From Tolypothrix sp. PCC 7910 (GTDB taxonomy: Bacteria > Cyanobacteriota > Cyanobacteriia > Cyanobacteriales > Nostocaceae): 64,000 bases of DNA. Made by a program: the position numbers and the translations under genes. Every line of letters starts with the position of its first letter. The first letter of the stretch is position 1. The notes under the pieces are model-generated. The model was given only the letters and a program-made list of their open reading frames with translations, did no database searches and was not told the origin of the DNA. Positions 47,312 through 55,514 of this stretch are shown piece after piece. The stretch lies in the NCBI RefSeq assembly GCF_011769525.1, contig NZ_CP050440.1:4589501-4653500 (forward strand). Direction: 5' to 3'.

Positions 47312-49690
47312 ATGGTACAGCTACCTTCACAAAGTCAGACTGTTCTCAGCACGAATCCTTATTTAGAGTTAAATAATCAAGGTCAGGTTTTATACTTTGA
47401 GCTAAAAAAGCCACAGCATATTTTAGGACGCGATCCCAATGTAGCTGATTTAGTTGTTCCCCAGCACTGGAATGTTGTGTCTCGGTTTCAAGCAGTATTA
47501 CGACAAGATGGCGTTGACTACTGCATCTATGATGGTGATGGACAACAACCCAGTAGTAATAAGCTATATGTCAATCATTCTCTGATTACTCCCACAGAAG
47601 GCTATTACTTAAACCACGGTGTTGAACTGCAAATTGCCCAAAACCCAAATCAATTAATTCAGGTAAGATATTTCAATCCCAGCCACGCACATTCGGTTAC
47701 TACACCAACAACTTATACAATTCCGCTAAAACAGCGTTCCGTTTTATTAGGACGCGATCCCCAAGCTAACTTGCAGTTAGATACGCCGACTGTTTCCCGT
47801 CGCCACGCCACGATAGACACAGATAATCAAGGCCGCTACATTCTACGGGATTACAGTACTAATGGAGTTTTCGTCAACGGTAAACAAGTCACTGGTTCTG
47901 CAGTATTGACAAATGGTGCGAAAATCCGCATCGGCCCTTATACCTTGGTAGTAAGGGATGATAATTTAGAAATTCTCGACCAAGGCGATCGCATTCGTCT
48001 AGAAGCACATGACTTAATTCTGGAAACTAAAGGTAAACGGCGACTTGATGATTTAACTTTTGCCATTGAACCAGGACAGTTTGTGGCTTTAGTTGGCGGT
48101 AGTGGTGCAGGGAAGTCAACTTTGATGCGGACATTGTTGGGAATTGAAAAAATTACTCAAGGTGCTGTCCAGATTAACGGCGTAGATTTGCAGAAAAACT
48201 TTAATTTGTACCGCACTCAAATTGGTTATGTCCCCCAAGATGATATTATTCACCGCGAATTGACCGTTGCAGAAGTGCTAACCTATGCAGCCAAGCTGCG
48301 TTTACCACCGGATATTAACCTGGAATCTGTGGTAGAACAGGCTTTAGCCGCAATTAAAATGACTCATCGCCGTCATGCTTTAATCAGTGATTTAAGTGGC
48401 GGACAACGCAAACGAGTTAGCATCGGCGTAGAATTGCTAGCCGATCCGAAATTATTCTTTCTCGATGAACCCACTTCCGGACTCGATCCCGGCTTAGATA
48501 AACAGATGATGCAGCTATTAAAAGACTTAGCGCATCAAGGTGGGAGAACAATTATTTTAGTGACTCATGCGACAGCCAACATTACCGAATGCGATCGCAT
48601 AGTGTTTCTTGGTTTAGGTGGGAGACTCTGCTATTTTGGTACACCCCAAGATGCATTACAGTTTTTTGGTGTTAAGGACTTTGCAGATATTTATATCAAA
48701 CTTGAACAAGAGTTAGAAGTGATTAAATATGCGCTGCAATTCCAGCAATCTAGCTATTATCAAAAATACATAGCTAGTCAAATCAGCTTTGGTAATCTCC
48801 AGTCAACCAAATCCTTTGCACCCACTCCCAAGCAAGTATCATTTTGGCAGCAGTGGCTGTTATTAACCCAACGTTACTGGCAATTAATTGTACGCGATCG
48901 CGTGAATTTGGGATTAGCACTTTTCACCGCACCCATCGGCATTAGCCTCATAATTTTAGCGCTGCGAGATAAAACCCCCTTTGTGGAAGGAAACGAAGCA
49001 GATCCCACCCTCGCATCATTAGCCTTACAAGTATTATTTGTCTTTACTTGTGCAGCTTTGTGGGTAGGACTTGCCAGTTCTTTGCAAGAAATAGTCAAAG
49101 AGTCAGCAATTTACTTAAGAGAACGCTTAGTTAATTTAGGATTATTAGCTTATCTTGCTTCCAAAGTCACAATTTTATCAGCTTTGGCAATTTTGCAAAC
49201 TTTATTAATGATGGCAGTAATTCTTTTAGGTTTTAAATCTCCCAACCCCGAAATAATTTCTTGGTCATTAGGGTTAGGAATTACCACATTTCTCACCTTA
49301 TTAGCGAGTTTTAGTTTAGGCTTACTTGTCTCGACAACTGTGAGAAATAGTAGTCAAGCAAATAGCGCTTTACCATTACTACTGCTACCACAAATTATTT
49401 TTTCTGGAGTTTTATTTAAAACCGAGGGTGCTATCAATAAATTCTTGTCTTGGCTGATGGTCAGCCGTTGGTCAGTGGGAGCTTATGGTGCTTTAGTTAA
49501 TGTTAATAGCCTCGTACCAGCACCAACCCAATTACCTGATGGTAGTACAATTCCCCAACCCTTTAAACCCTCAGCAGTTTACAATGCCACTTGGGAAAAT
49601 TTAACGGAAAATTGGGGATTTTTATTATTACATACAGCCGTTTATTTACTACTTACCTTGTTATTGCAAAAGCGGAAGGATATTTTTTAG
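47312..49690 (+). CDS. FHA-domain ABC transporter fusion (ABCG-like)
   Basis: A 792-residue protein. Two FHA domains come first: residues about 30-115 (HILGRDPNVADLVVP...VVSRFQAVL) and about 145-215 (VLLGRDPQANLQLDTPTVSRRHATI...YSTNGVFVNGKQV). An ABC ATPase follows (GGSGAGKSTLMRTLLG; LSGGQRKRVSIGVELLADPKLFFLDEPTSGLDPG), then an ABC2-type membrane domain of about six helices from residue 540. FHA domains bind phosphothreonine, so the adjacent divergent Ser/Thr kinase is a plausible partner. The substrate is unknown. Confidence 0.93.
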   Translation: MVQLPSQSQTVLSTNPYLELNNQGQVLYFELKKPQHILGRDPNVADLVVPQHWNVVSRFQAVLRQDGVDYCIYDGDGQQPSSNKLYVNHSLITPTEGYYLNHGVELQIAQNPNQLIQVRYFNPSHAHSVTTPTTYTIPLKQRSVLLGRDPQANLQLDTPTVSRRHATIDTDNQGRYILRDYSTNGVFVNGKQVTGSAVLTNGAKIRIGPYTLVVRDDNLEILDQGDRIRLEAHDLILETKGKRRLDDLTFAIEPGQFVALVGGSGAGKSTLMRTLLGIEKITQGAVQINGVDLQKNFNLYRTQIGYVPQDDIIHRELTVAEVLTYAAKLRLPPDINLESVVEQALAAIKMTHRRHALISDLSGGQRKRVSIGVELLADPKLFFLDEPTSGLDPGLDKQMMQLLKDLAHQGGRTIILVTHATANITECDRIVFLGLGGRLCYFGTPQDALQFFGVKDFADIYIKLEQELEVIKYALQFQQSSYYQKYIASQISFGNLQSTKSFAPTPKQVSFWQQWLLLTQRYWQLIVRDRVNLGLALFTAPIGISLIILALRDKTPFVEGNEADPTLASLALQVLFVFTCAALWVGLASSLQEIVKESAIYLRERLVNLGLLAYLASKVTILSALAILQTLLMMAVILLGFKSPNPEIISWSLGLGITTFLTLLASFSLGLLVSTTVRNSSQANSALPLLLLPQIIFSGVLFKTEGAINKFLSWLMVSRWSVGAYGALVNVNSLVPAPTQLPDGSTIPQPFKPSAVYNATWENLTENWGFLLLHTAVYLLLTLLLQKRKDIF

Positions 49691-49761
49691 GTTTGGGGTT
49701 GGGTGTTTGGTGTTGGGTAATGGTAATTGATTCCCTTGCCTTATACCTGCATAGATATTAG

Positions 49762-49814
49762 TTATTGTTTAAATTGCAAGTCTTATTCGCAAATGCTTGC
49801 AATTTAAACAATAA
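49762..49814. repeat. Perfect 19-bp inverted repeat
   Basis: TTATTGTTTAAATTGCAAG and its exact complement CTTGCAATTTAAACAATAA flank a 15-nt loop. It lies 71 bp after the FHA-ABC gene, at the left border of the accessory island. It could be a terminator (the following sequence is not T-rich) or a small mobile palindrome. Confidence 0.6.
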
Positions 49815-49989
49815 GATATGATTGGAAAAATACCCAAACGATAGAATAAAATTTGTTATATTTTTATCTATTTGATATTTATTAAGGGATCTAGTGATTC
49901 CCTTGTTGGCGAGGTATGGAAAGAATAAATCAAACGCCGATACAAGAAGATGTAGGCAGATGGAGATAAATAAATTTGTACTTCTGTAG

Positions 49990-50214
49990 ACTAAGAAAGC
50001 AGAAGAGTACCGACTTAACCAGTTAGAAAAGTATTTCATAACTGTTTATTGCCAGTGTGCTGAGAAAGATGCTAAATCGTTACCACAAGTATCTAGCGCG
50101 CCTAAAACGCAACAACCACAGGATGAAGTTGCACCAGTGCCAGATTATATCAAACAACAGATGGAAGATTTAAAACACAAGCTAAACCTTGATAAATTGC
50201 GACTTCACCCATAA
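49990..50214 (+). pseudogene. C-terminal coding remnant of unknown protein
   Basis: An open frame of 74 codons with no start codon of its own reads KKAEEYRLNQLEKYF and ends DYIKQQMEDLKHKLNLDKLRLHP before a stop codon. The amino-acid make-up (coiled-coil-like helices separated by a Pro/Gln-rich linker) looks like the tail of a larger protein truncated at its 5' side. Its position directly before the repeats of a Tn7-like end suggests a relic of a transposition or cargo protein, but I cannot name the family. Confidence 0.35.
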
Positions 50215-50360
50215 GCTTGCCGCTACTGGAACCATAACTTTGCCGTCAACAACACTAAAACTCTCATTCTTGCGTCAGCTAATTTTGGATGTAATTAACA
50301 GTTTGGAACCATAAATTTGCCGCCAGTCCAAATTGGAAGGATAAGCTTGCCGTGAGTCCA
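50208..50360. repeat. Cluster of four repeats resembling Tn7-like transposon-end sites
   Basis: Four same-orientation copies of a motif close to ATAAnyTTGCCGyCAGTCC start at about 50211, 50234, 50311 and 50341; three are preceded by GGAACC or GGAAGG. Irregularly spaced 20-bp repeats of this kind are how TnsB-type transposases recognise the ends of Tn7-like elements. The exact terminus is not identified and no opposite-end cluster was found. Assignment as a degraded end is inference. Confidence 0.5.
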
Positions 50361-50416
50361 AGCAAGCATAGAAAGCAGGAAAGCGCGGGATTTTTTGAGA
50401 ATGGAGCAAAAGCGGT

Positions 50417-50653
50417 TCATGCTGGTATAGGGTAGAGACTTTCGGCTATCGAGCTGTTCTGAGTAACTACTGAAGTAGTATAATATCCTCTTAACCATTG
50501 AGAACATTGCGAACAATAGCCTAAACTGGATTGCCAGTCTAACCAAATTAGTTGGCGATGACAATGAGAGCAATTTTGCATAAGAGAGTGTTGATGTATT
50601 AAACAAACTCTGCCATCTTTAAATTTTTCTCGAAATTTCCATCTATGGCAGCC
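50417..50653 (-). pseudogene. TniQ/TnsD-type zinc-ribbon remnant
   Basis: The leftward frame reads CHRWKFREKFKDGRVCLIHQ, then the zinc ribbon NCSHCHRQLIWLD followed by GYCSQCSQWLRG, and soon meets a stop. This C-x2-C...G-Y-C-x2-C-x2-W-L pattern with an upstream VC-x-x-H is what TniQ/TnsD target-selection proteins show. Only about 77 codons remain, with no start, so it is a fragment. It overlaps the first nine bases of cas6 in antisense and lies divergent to it. Confidence 0.5.
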
Positions 50654-51307
50654 TTATTAATTCAAAGTGAGGAATATGTAGACTTAACATTTAAGCTGAG
50701 AGGCGCACCAATTCCTCTTGATAATGGTTATGTTATCTATAGCGCATTGTCCAGGATTTGTCCTATCCTTCACGAACTAGACAATATTGGGATTCATCCG
50801 ATTGCTGGAATACCGACAAGGAACAATTTGCTTGAACTCACTGCTCAATCTCGCCTCAAAGTTCGGATTCATCATCAACAAATTCCTTTAATTTATCCTT
50901 ATTTAGCGGGTCAAACTTTTCACATAGGTCAAAATTCTTATCAATTAGATATTCCAGACTACAAACCCTTAATTTCTTCAGAAAGTGTCTATTCCAGATT
51001 AGTGATAATTACAGGCTTTCAAGAACCTACTAACTTTATTGAAGCTGTGCAACGGAAATTGGATAATAAAGGAATACAAGGAAAAATCGAACTTCTTACC
51101 CGACAAGATGGAACACCTCAAAAAAGACAATTAACCATCAATAAACAAGGGAAACAGTTTAAAGTTAGAGGATTTGGCGTAAGAATTAGCGAACTCAACC
51201 CAGAAGATTCCTTAACCTTGCAAGAACAGGGAATTAGTGGGAAACGAAAAATGATGTGTGGAATCTTTGTCCCAGCAACTCGCAGCAAGGAAGAAGAGGA
51301 AACCTGA
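50645..51307 (+). CDS. cas6: CRISPR RNA endonuclease Cas6 (Cmx6-like, type I-B/MYXAN)
   Basis: Cas6 cuts the precursor CRISPR RNA in each repeat and stays on the 3' hairpin. The 220-residue protein has the RAMP-like layout of the type I-MYXAN Cas6/Cmx6 family: VDLTFKLRGAPIPLDNGYVIYSALSRICPILHE at the N-terminus with IGIHPIAGIPTRNNLLELTAQSRLKVRI, and the C-terminal FKVRGFGVRISELNPEDSLTLQEQGISGKRKMMCGIFVPA containing a Gly-rich loop. It is the first gene of the Cascade operon and ends two bases before cas8. There is a possible catalytic His at IHPIAG. Confidence 0.88.
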   Translation: MAALLIQSEEYVDLTFKLRGAPIPLDNGYVIYSALSRICPILHELDNIGIHPIAGIPTRNNLLELTAQSRLKVRIHHQQIPLIYPYLAGQTFHIGQNSYQLDIPDYKPLISSESVYSRLVIITGFQEPTNFIEAVQRKLDNKGIQGKIELLTRQDGTPQKRQLTINKQGKQFKVRGFGVRISELNPEDSLTLQEQGISGKRKMMCGIFVPATRSKEEEET

Positions 51308-51309
51308 TC

Positions 51310-52887
51310 ATGGTTGCTACCCAACCCAAAATTTCCCTATCTCTCGATGCTGCGGATACGACAATAATGCACCGCGTGGGAATGGCGGGACTTTACATGA
51401 CTCTAAAGCGATTAGAAAAGCAATATCCCTCATCTCGTCAACGCGGAGGACATATATCATGGTCTTTGACTGCTGATACTATTGAATTATTCTGGCAAGG
51501 AAGTGATTTTGTCGCCCTATCTTGGTTAATTAAGGAGTCTTTTCAATTAGATGATACAGGTTTAATTCATTTAACAGGATTAGACAATGATGCAATAAAT
51601 TTAAGTCAAAAAATCCATATTCATGAAGGAATATGTGCTGTTTTTCTGCGACTTAATAAGTTTTATCAAGCAGGAGAGATAGTTAACACTGAACTAACGG
51701 TTGAAGAAAAAAAAGTTGAGTATCAATACAAATCCCTAACTTGGTACGCACATCAAGCTTTTGCAGAGAAGTTATGCGAAGCAGATACCCAACAACTCAG
51801 ACATGATTATGTTCAAATAACCAGTTGGTTGTATTTAGGGGGAATTGTCCGCCATGCTAGGACGCAGAACACTACGAAACTCGAAGAGAAACCTGAATAC
51901 GCCTTAGCATTATTATTTGTACCAGTAGTTTGTCATTATTGCTTACTTCATATTCCATCAGAAGACTTGAAGGAAAAGAAACCCCATCGCTACCTGGTGG
52001 TGATTCCAGAAATCAAGGATTTTGAAGATGCTTCTCAAAGAAGATGGCGATTACAGCAATTAGAAACTAAACAGCTTCATGTTAGTAGCCTTGGTGAAGC
52101 AGGATTACTTTATTACAGCTTAGACGATATTCAGCCTGAAGGCGACTACTATCAAGCTTGTCAAGTTTGGTTATATGAAAAAATGAATCAAGCTTCTCGT
52201 CAAAGAACATTGATGAGTATAGAAGAAATTGAAATTGATAAAAATACTTTAATCACTTATCAACAGGTTCAAAAATATTTTCAACCCAATTATCAGAAGA
52301 TTGAATATAAGCAAATTTTTATTAAAGTGAATCCGATTCGCTCCCTGATTGCTGATAATTTAGTGACAGGAATTCATTGGTGGTCTAATTTTTGGGAAAA
52401 ATTGGTGATAGAGGATTCAAAAGAATATTTATTTAACCAAATATTTCCTAATCGGGAAGGATTCATAAGAATGGCAGAGAATAGTGAAGAAGACAAGCAT
52501 TATCTGATTTTTATCAAGGTATTTCAGCAAGCTATGAAGGGCAATTTTGCTAAAATGTATGCCAAAGCAGAGGACGGAAAAGACCCTCCCATTAAGAAGA
52601 AAGTTGAACGATTAAGGGCAGAGCTAAACTATTGTTATGATGAATTGTCATTTAAGGAATATTTGTCCGATTTTTTAGTAAGAGGAGGGTTAAATAAGTA
52701 TTTAAATCAAAATCAAGCAGAAATTTTATTACTAATTAAAAAACTACCTTGGCAAGAACTAAGAATTTGGGCATTGTTAGCGATCGCCAGTTATAAACCC
52801 AAAGAAAAACCCATTAGTAAGGATGATAGTTTAACCTTAAACAATCAACAGCTAGAAGAAATGAATGATGAGTCAGAAGAAGAATGA
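51310..52887 (+). CDS. cas8: Cascade large subunit Cas8 (Cas8a1/Cmx1-like, type I-B/MYXAN)
   Basis: A 525-residue protein starting MVATQPKISLSLDAADTTIMHRVGMAGLYMTLKRLEKQYP, which fits the I-MYXAN Cas8a1/Cmx1 family. Typical features are WYAHQAFAEKLCEADTQQLRHDYVQITSWLYLGGIVRHARTQNT and a lysine-rich C-terminal helical part that could supply a Cas11-like small subunit from internal translation. It recognises the PAM in known Cascades. It overlaps cas7 by 23 bases. One HIP1 site near the 3' end suggests long residence in a cyanobacterial genome. Confidence 0.82.
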   Translation: MVATQPKISLSLDAADTTIMHRVGMAGLYMTLKRLEKQYPSSRQRGGHISWSLTADTIELFWQGSDFVALSWLIKESFQLDDTGLIHLTGLDNDAINLSQKIHIHEGICAVFLRLNKFYQAGEIVNTELTVEEKKVEYQYKSLTWYAHQAFAEKLCEADTQQLRHDYVQITSWLYLGGIVRHARTQNTTKLEEKPEYALALLFVPVVCHYCLLHIPSEDLKEKKPHRYLVVIPEIKDFEDASQRRWRLQQLETKQLHVSSLGEAGLLYYSLDDIQPEGDYYQACQVWLYEKMNQASRQRTLMSIEEIEIDKNTLITYQQVQKYFQPNYQKIEYKQIFIKVNPIRSLIADNLVTGIHWWSNFWEKLVIEDSKEYLFNQIFPNREGFIRMAENSEEDKHYLIFIKVFQQAMKGNFAKMYAKAEDGKDPPIKKKVERLRAELNYCYDELSFKEYLSDFLVRGGLNKYLNQNQAEILLLIKKLPWQELRIWALLAIASYKPKEKPISKDDSLTLNNQQLEEMNDESEEE

Positions 52888-53833
52888 CAATAATATCCCC
52901 AATTATTATCTTTACGGAACAGTTCTCACTCGTTATGGGTTAGCGTCCTTAAATCATGACATGAGACGAGGAAATAAGACTACTCTGCAAAAAGGCTATT
53001 GGAATGGTAAAATTCATTCTTTTGTAGGTTCAAGTGCAATTCGTTGGGCGTTACGCTTTTATCTTCAAAAGCAAGGTTATTTAGTGAATCGAGTTTGGGA
53101 TGAGGACGAACATATTAATCGATTAACAAATGAAGATTTTGACCCAGAACAATTTTATGATGATGATATTTTTGGGTTTGCTTTATTAGAGTCTGCGGAA
53201 ATAGAGGAGGAGACTTCAACAACCAAGAGAAAAAAGAAACAAACAAAAACCAGCACTCCTCATCAGCGAATGGGTGCTTTAGCGATGAATATGGCTGTGT
53301 CGCTAACGCCTTATGATGGTGCAGTCAAGTTAGGGGCGAAAAGTGGCAGAGAAAAGGATAGCACATCGCTTCACTTTACAGAATATCATGCCACTCGGTA
53401 TCAATATTATTTTGGAATTAATGCCACTCATCTCAAAGATTTCTCGCGGATTTTACCTGTGATAGATGGGATTATGAATCTTCCTAAGGTAGGAGGAAAT
53501 AGTAATATTTTTAATTATCCTTTCTGTCCCGATAGTTTGGTATTGCAATGGACGAATAATTTTGCTTCATATATTTCCTATTGTTTTGAATATTGCGATC
53601 CTCAGAGTAAGGAAGCAAAATTTACACAAGAATTTATAGATGAAGTGGAATGCGGACAGATTGAACCTAGTCAATTGTGGATTGGGGGAACAATTGTTAA
53701 GGATTTACAGCAATTGGATAATTTTGATGATTCCCCTTTTAAGAAGGCGCATATTTATCGAAATCGAAATGAACTGATTGAAAATTTGAAAACAGTCATT
53801 ACAAGAAATTTGGGGTTAGAAGAATCAAAATGA
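52865..53833 (+). CDS. cas7: Cascade backbone subunit Cas7 (DevR-like)
   Basis: A 322-residue Cas7/DevR family protein that forms the helical backbone on the crRNA. Key stretches are YYLYGTVLTRYGLASLNHDM, IHSFVGSSAIRWALRFYLQKQGYLVNRVWDED, and ATRYQYYFGINATHLKDFSRILPVIDGIMNLPKVGGN. A lysine-rich insert (TKRKKKQTKTS, about residues 120-132) corresponds to the thumb region. The start ATG lies inside cas8 and the stop overlaps the cas5 start (ATGA). Confidence 0.88.
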   Translation: MMSQKKNDNNIPNYYLYGTVLTRYGLASLNHDMRRGNKTTLQKGYWNGKIHSFVGSSAIRWALRFYLQKQGYLVNRVWDEDEHINRLTNEDFDPEQFYDDDIFGFALLESAEIEEETSTTKRKKKQTKTSTPHQRMGALAMNMAVSLTPYDGAVKLGAKSGREKDSTSLHFTEYHATRYQYYFGINATHLKDFSRILPVIDGIMNLPKVGGNSNIFNYPFCPDSLVLQWTNNFASYISYCFEYCDPQSKEAKFTQEFIDEVECGQIEPSQLWIGGTIVKDLQQLDNFDDSPFKKAHIYRNRNELIENLKTVITRNLGLEESK

Positions 53834-54468
53834 CTGCGCCATTAATTCTCTATTTGGATGTTCCTTTTGCGACTTTTCGGGAGTCCCATGCAAGGGAAAT
53901 GGGAAAAACCTACCCTGTCCCACCTCCAGCAACAGTGTATGGGATGTTGTTGTCTTTGGTAGGGGAAACGGATGTCTATCGCCACTGTGGGGTAGAATTG
54001 GCGATCGCAATGTTATCTATCCCCAAAAAGTCGCGAATTTTGCGTCAAATGAGACGGTTTAAGAATGCTGATTTTAGCCATCCAGAGAATGTTATTCCTT
54101 GTTATCAAGAAATTTTGTCTAATCTCAAGTGTTTGATTTGGGTTCGTTCTGAGGGGGAGAAAATACAACCAAGTTTAAGGGAGAGGATACAGTTAGCACT
54201 TGACCATCCTGAACTAGTAAGGCGGTTTGGTTGTTTATTTTTGGGAGAAAGTGACCAGTTGATTAAATCAATCAAACTTGTCTCCCAAGATTATCTACAG
54301 GGGGTGAGACAGTGGGTAATTAGGGATAATCGAGGTTGGTTAACCTTACCCTATTGGGTTGACCATGTGGGGTCAAGAAATACGCGATTTTTAAGGTATC
54401 GAATTGAGGAAATTCCAAGTTCACCACCTCCTGATTTGGCGTGGACAATGATTCAATCCCCAATTTGA
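53830..54468 (+). CDS. cas5: Cascade subunit Cas5 (DevS-like)
   Basis: Cas5 caps the 5' handle of the crRNA. The 212-residue protein begins TAPLILYLDVPFATFRESHAREMGKTYPVPPPATVYGMLLSLVGE, the typical Cas5 N-terminal signature (F-R-x-x-x-A-R and P-P-P-x-T-x-x-G-x-L). The C-terminal half is DNRGWLTLPYWVDHVGSRNTRFLRYRIEEI. It shares ATGA with cas7 and ends 248 bases before the first CRISPR repeat. No cas3 follows. Confidence 0.9.
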   Translation: MTAPLILYLDVPFATFRESHAREMGKTYPVPPPATVYGMLLSLVGETDVYRHCGVELAIAMLSIPKKSRILRQMRRFKNADFSHPENVIPCYQEILSNLKCLIWVRSEGEKIQPSLRERIQLALDHPELVRRFGCLFLGESDQLIKSIKLVSQDYLQGVRQWVIRDNRGWLTLPYWVDHVGSRNTRFLRYRIEEIPSSPPPDLAWTMIQSPI

Positions 54469-54716
54469 CAAGTATCTCTTATGGTAAAGCGAATTTAGAG
54501 TAAAAGAATTGTGGGAAGGCTTACACGGTAAGGGATATGGTAATTGAGGTAAGGAAAAAGGTGCTTGCCATTTTTGGGAAAGTTTATCGACACTGGGTTT
54601 GAGGGGCTGAAAGTAAGGGAAGGTTTGCTAAGTTTTGCGTTTTTGGTTTCTCGATTTGGGAGGTACTTGTAAGATTGTAAATGAGCCTTCCTCAGTTAAG
54701 GGTTTTCACCTTTGCT
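54469..54716 (+). promoter_or_regulatory. CRISPR leader region
   Basis: These 248 bp between cas5 and the first repeat form the expected leader, upstream of the array in the direction of the cas genes. The sequence is G-rich and has no coding frame with family features. No promoter elements can be pinned down by eye. Confidence 0.5.
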
Positions 54717-55040
54717 GTGATTCGTGGCTTGATGCCGTTAGGCGTTGCTCAACAGATTTATGGTTGAATGTTGAACCCATTAGCCAGCAGGTGATTCGTG
54801 GCTTGATGCCGTTAGGCGTTGCTCAATCTGAACAGGACTTAGTGGGATTTGTTGATTTCTTGGTGATTCGTGGCTTGATGCCGTTAGGCGTTGCTCAAGA
54901 TTTAGTTGATTTGGTAGAGACTTTTTGTGATTGGGTGATTCGTGGCTTGATGCCGTTAGGCGTTGCTCAAAATTGTATAATTTGGGGACAAAGGTCAAAA
55001 CCAAGTGATTCGTGGCTTGATGCCGTTAGGCGTTGCTCAA
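54717..55040 (+). CRISPR. CRISPR array of five repeats and four spacers
   Basis: Five identical 36-bp repeats begin at 54717, 54791, 54863, 54935 and 55005; each starts GTGATTCGTG and ends GTTGCTCAA. Spacers are 38, 36, 36 and 34 bp. The repeat holds a short GCC/GGC hairpin, followed by a roughly 9-nt tail that fits the 5' handle left by Cas6, supporting rightward transcription in line with the cas operon. No degenerate terminal repeat is seen. No spacer match within this window was noticed by eye. Confidence 0.97.
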
Positions 55041-55263
55041 TCTGGATATATTTATTTTTGTGTCACTGTACCAAGGTAAGCGCTAATTGCTGTTGAAGGG
55101 TTGCGAAATTCAAAAACCATTAATGTTTTGATAGAAAGTGCCGAGTAGGTTAATTCCTTTTTATCTACCCCAGATGCGTTACAAACTGCCAAATACATCA
55201 GAAACCGAATCGATTTCGTACTAGGATGCTTTCTCTGATTGCTGAATTGGTTGAATTGCAAAG

Positions 55264-55365
55264 TCAAGTTGCGCGATCGCACTTATCAACAATGCGTTTT
55301 TGTTCAGCAAGCGGGAGAATAGAAATAAATGTCAAATCAGCTCCCAAAACTTTCAGTATTTCCAT
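55264..55365 (-). pseudogene. HsdS specificity-subunit fragment
   Basis: A 33-codon leftward frame reads ILPLAEQKRIVDKCDRA then stops. The P-L-A-E-Q-K-R-I-V motif is the conserved end of a target-recognition domain in type I restriction specificity subunits. A near match, LPPLAEQKRIVEKCDRL, is in the intact hsdS at the right edge of the window. No start or flanking domains remain here. Confidence 0.6.
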
Positions 55366-55514
55366 TCAATTGTTGATGAATGCGTTAGCGTAATGCGCCG
55401 TAGACATCGCACCAGAAAGGAATCACTGTTTGTCCTTAACACAAAGCCTCTAGTGCCGCTTACTTGTAGAACTCTGCTATTTTCAGGGACTGTTCAGGCG
55501 ATGACAGCCCATCT

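Noticed and set aside
49758-50039. 93-codon open frame on the minus strand
   Set aside because: It spans the 19-bp palindrome, is Phe/Leu/Asn-rich as AT-rich noise is, and overlaps the plus-strand remnant that has better composition.
54635-55096. Open frames on both strands through the CRISPR array
   Set aside because: They arise because the 36-bp repeat is a multiple of three and the spacers happen to keep frame; the repeated peptides are only the translated repeat.
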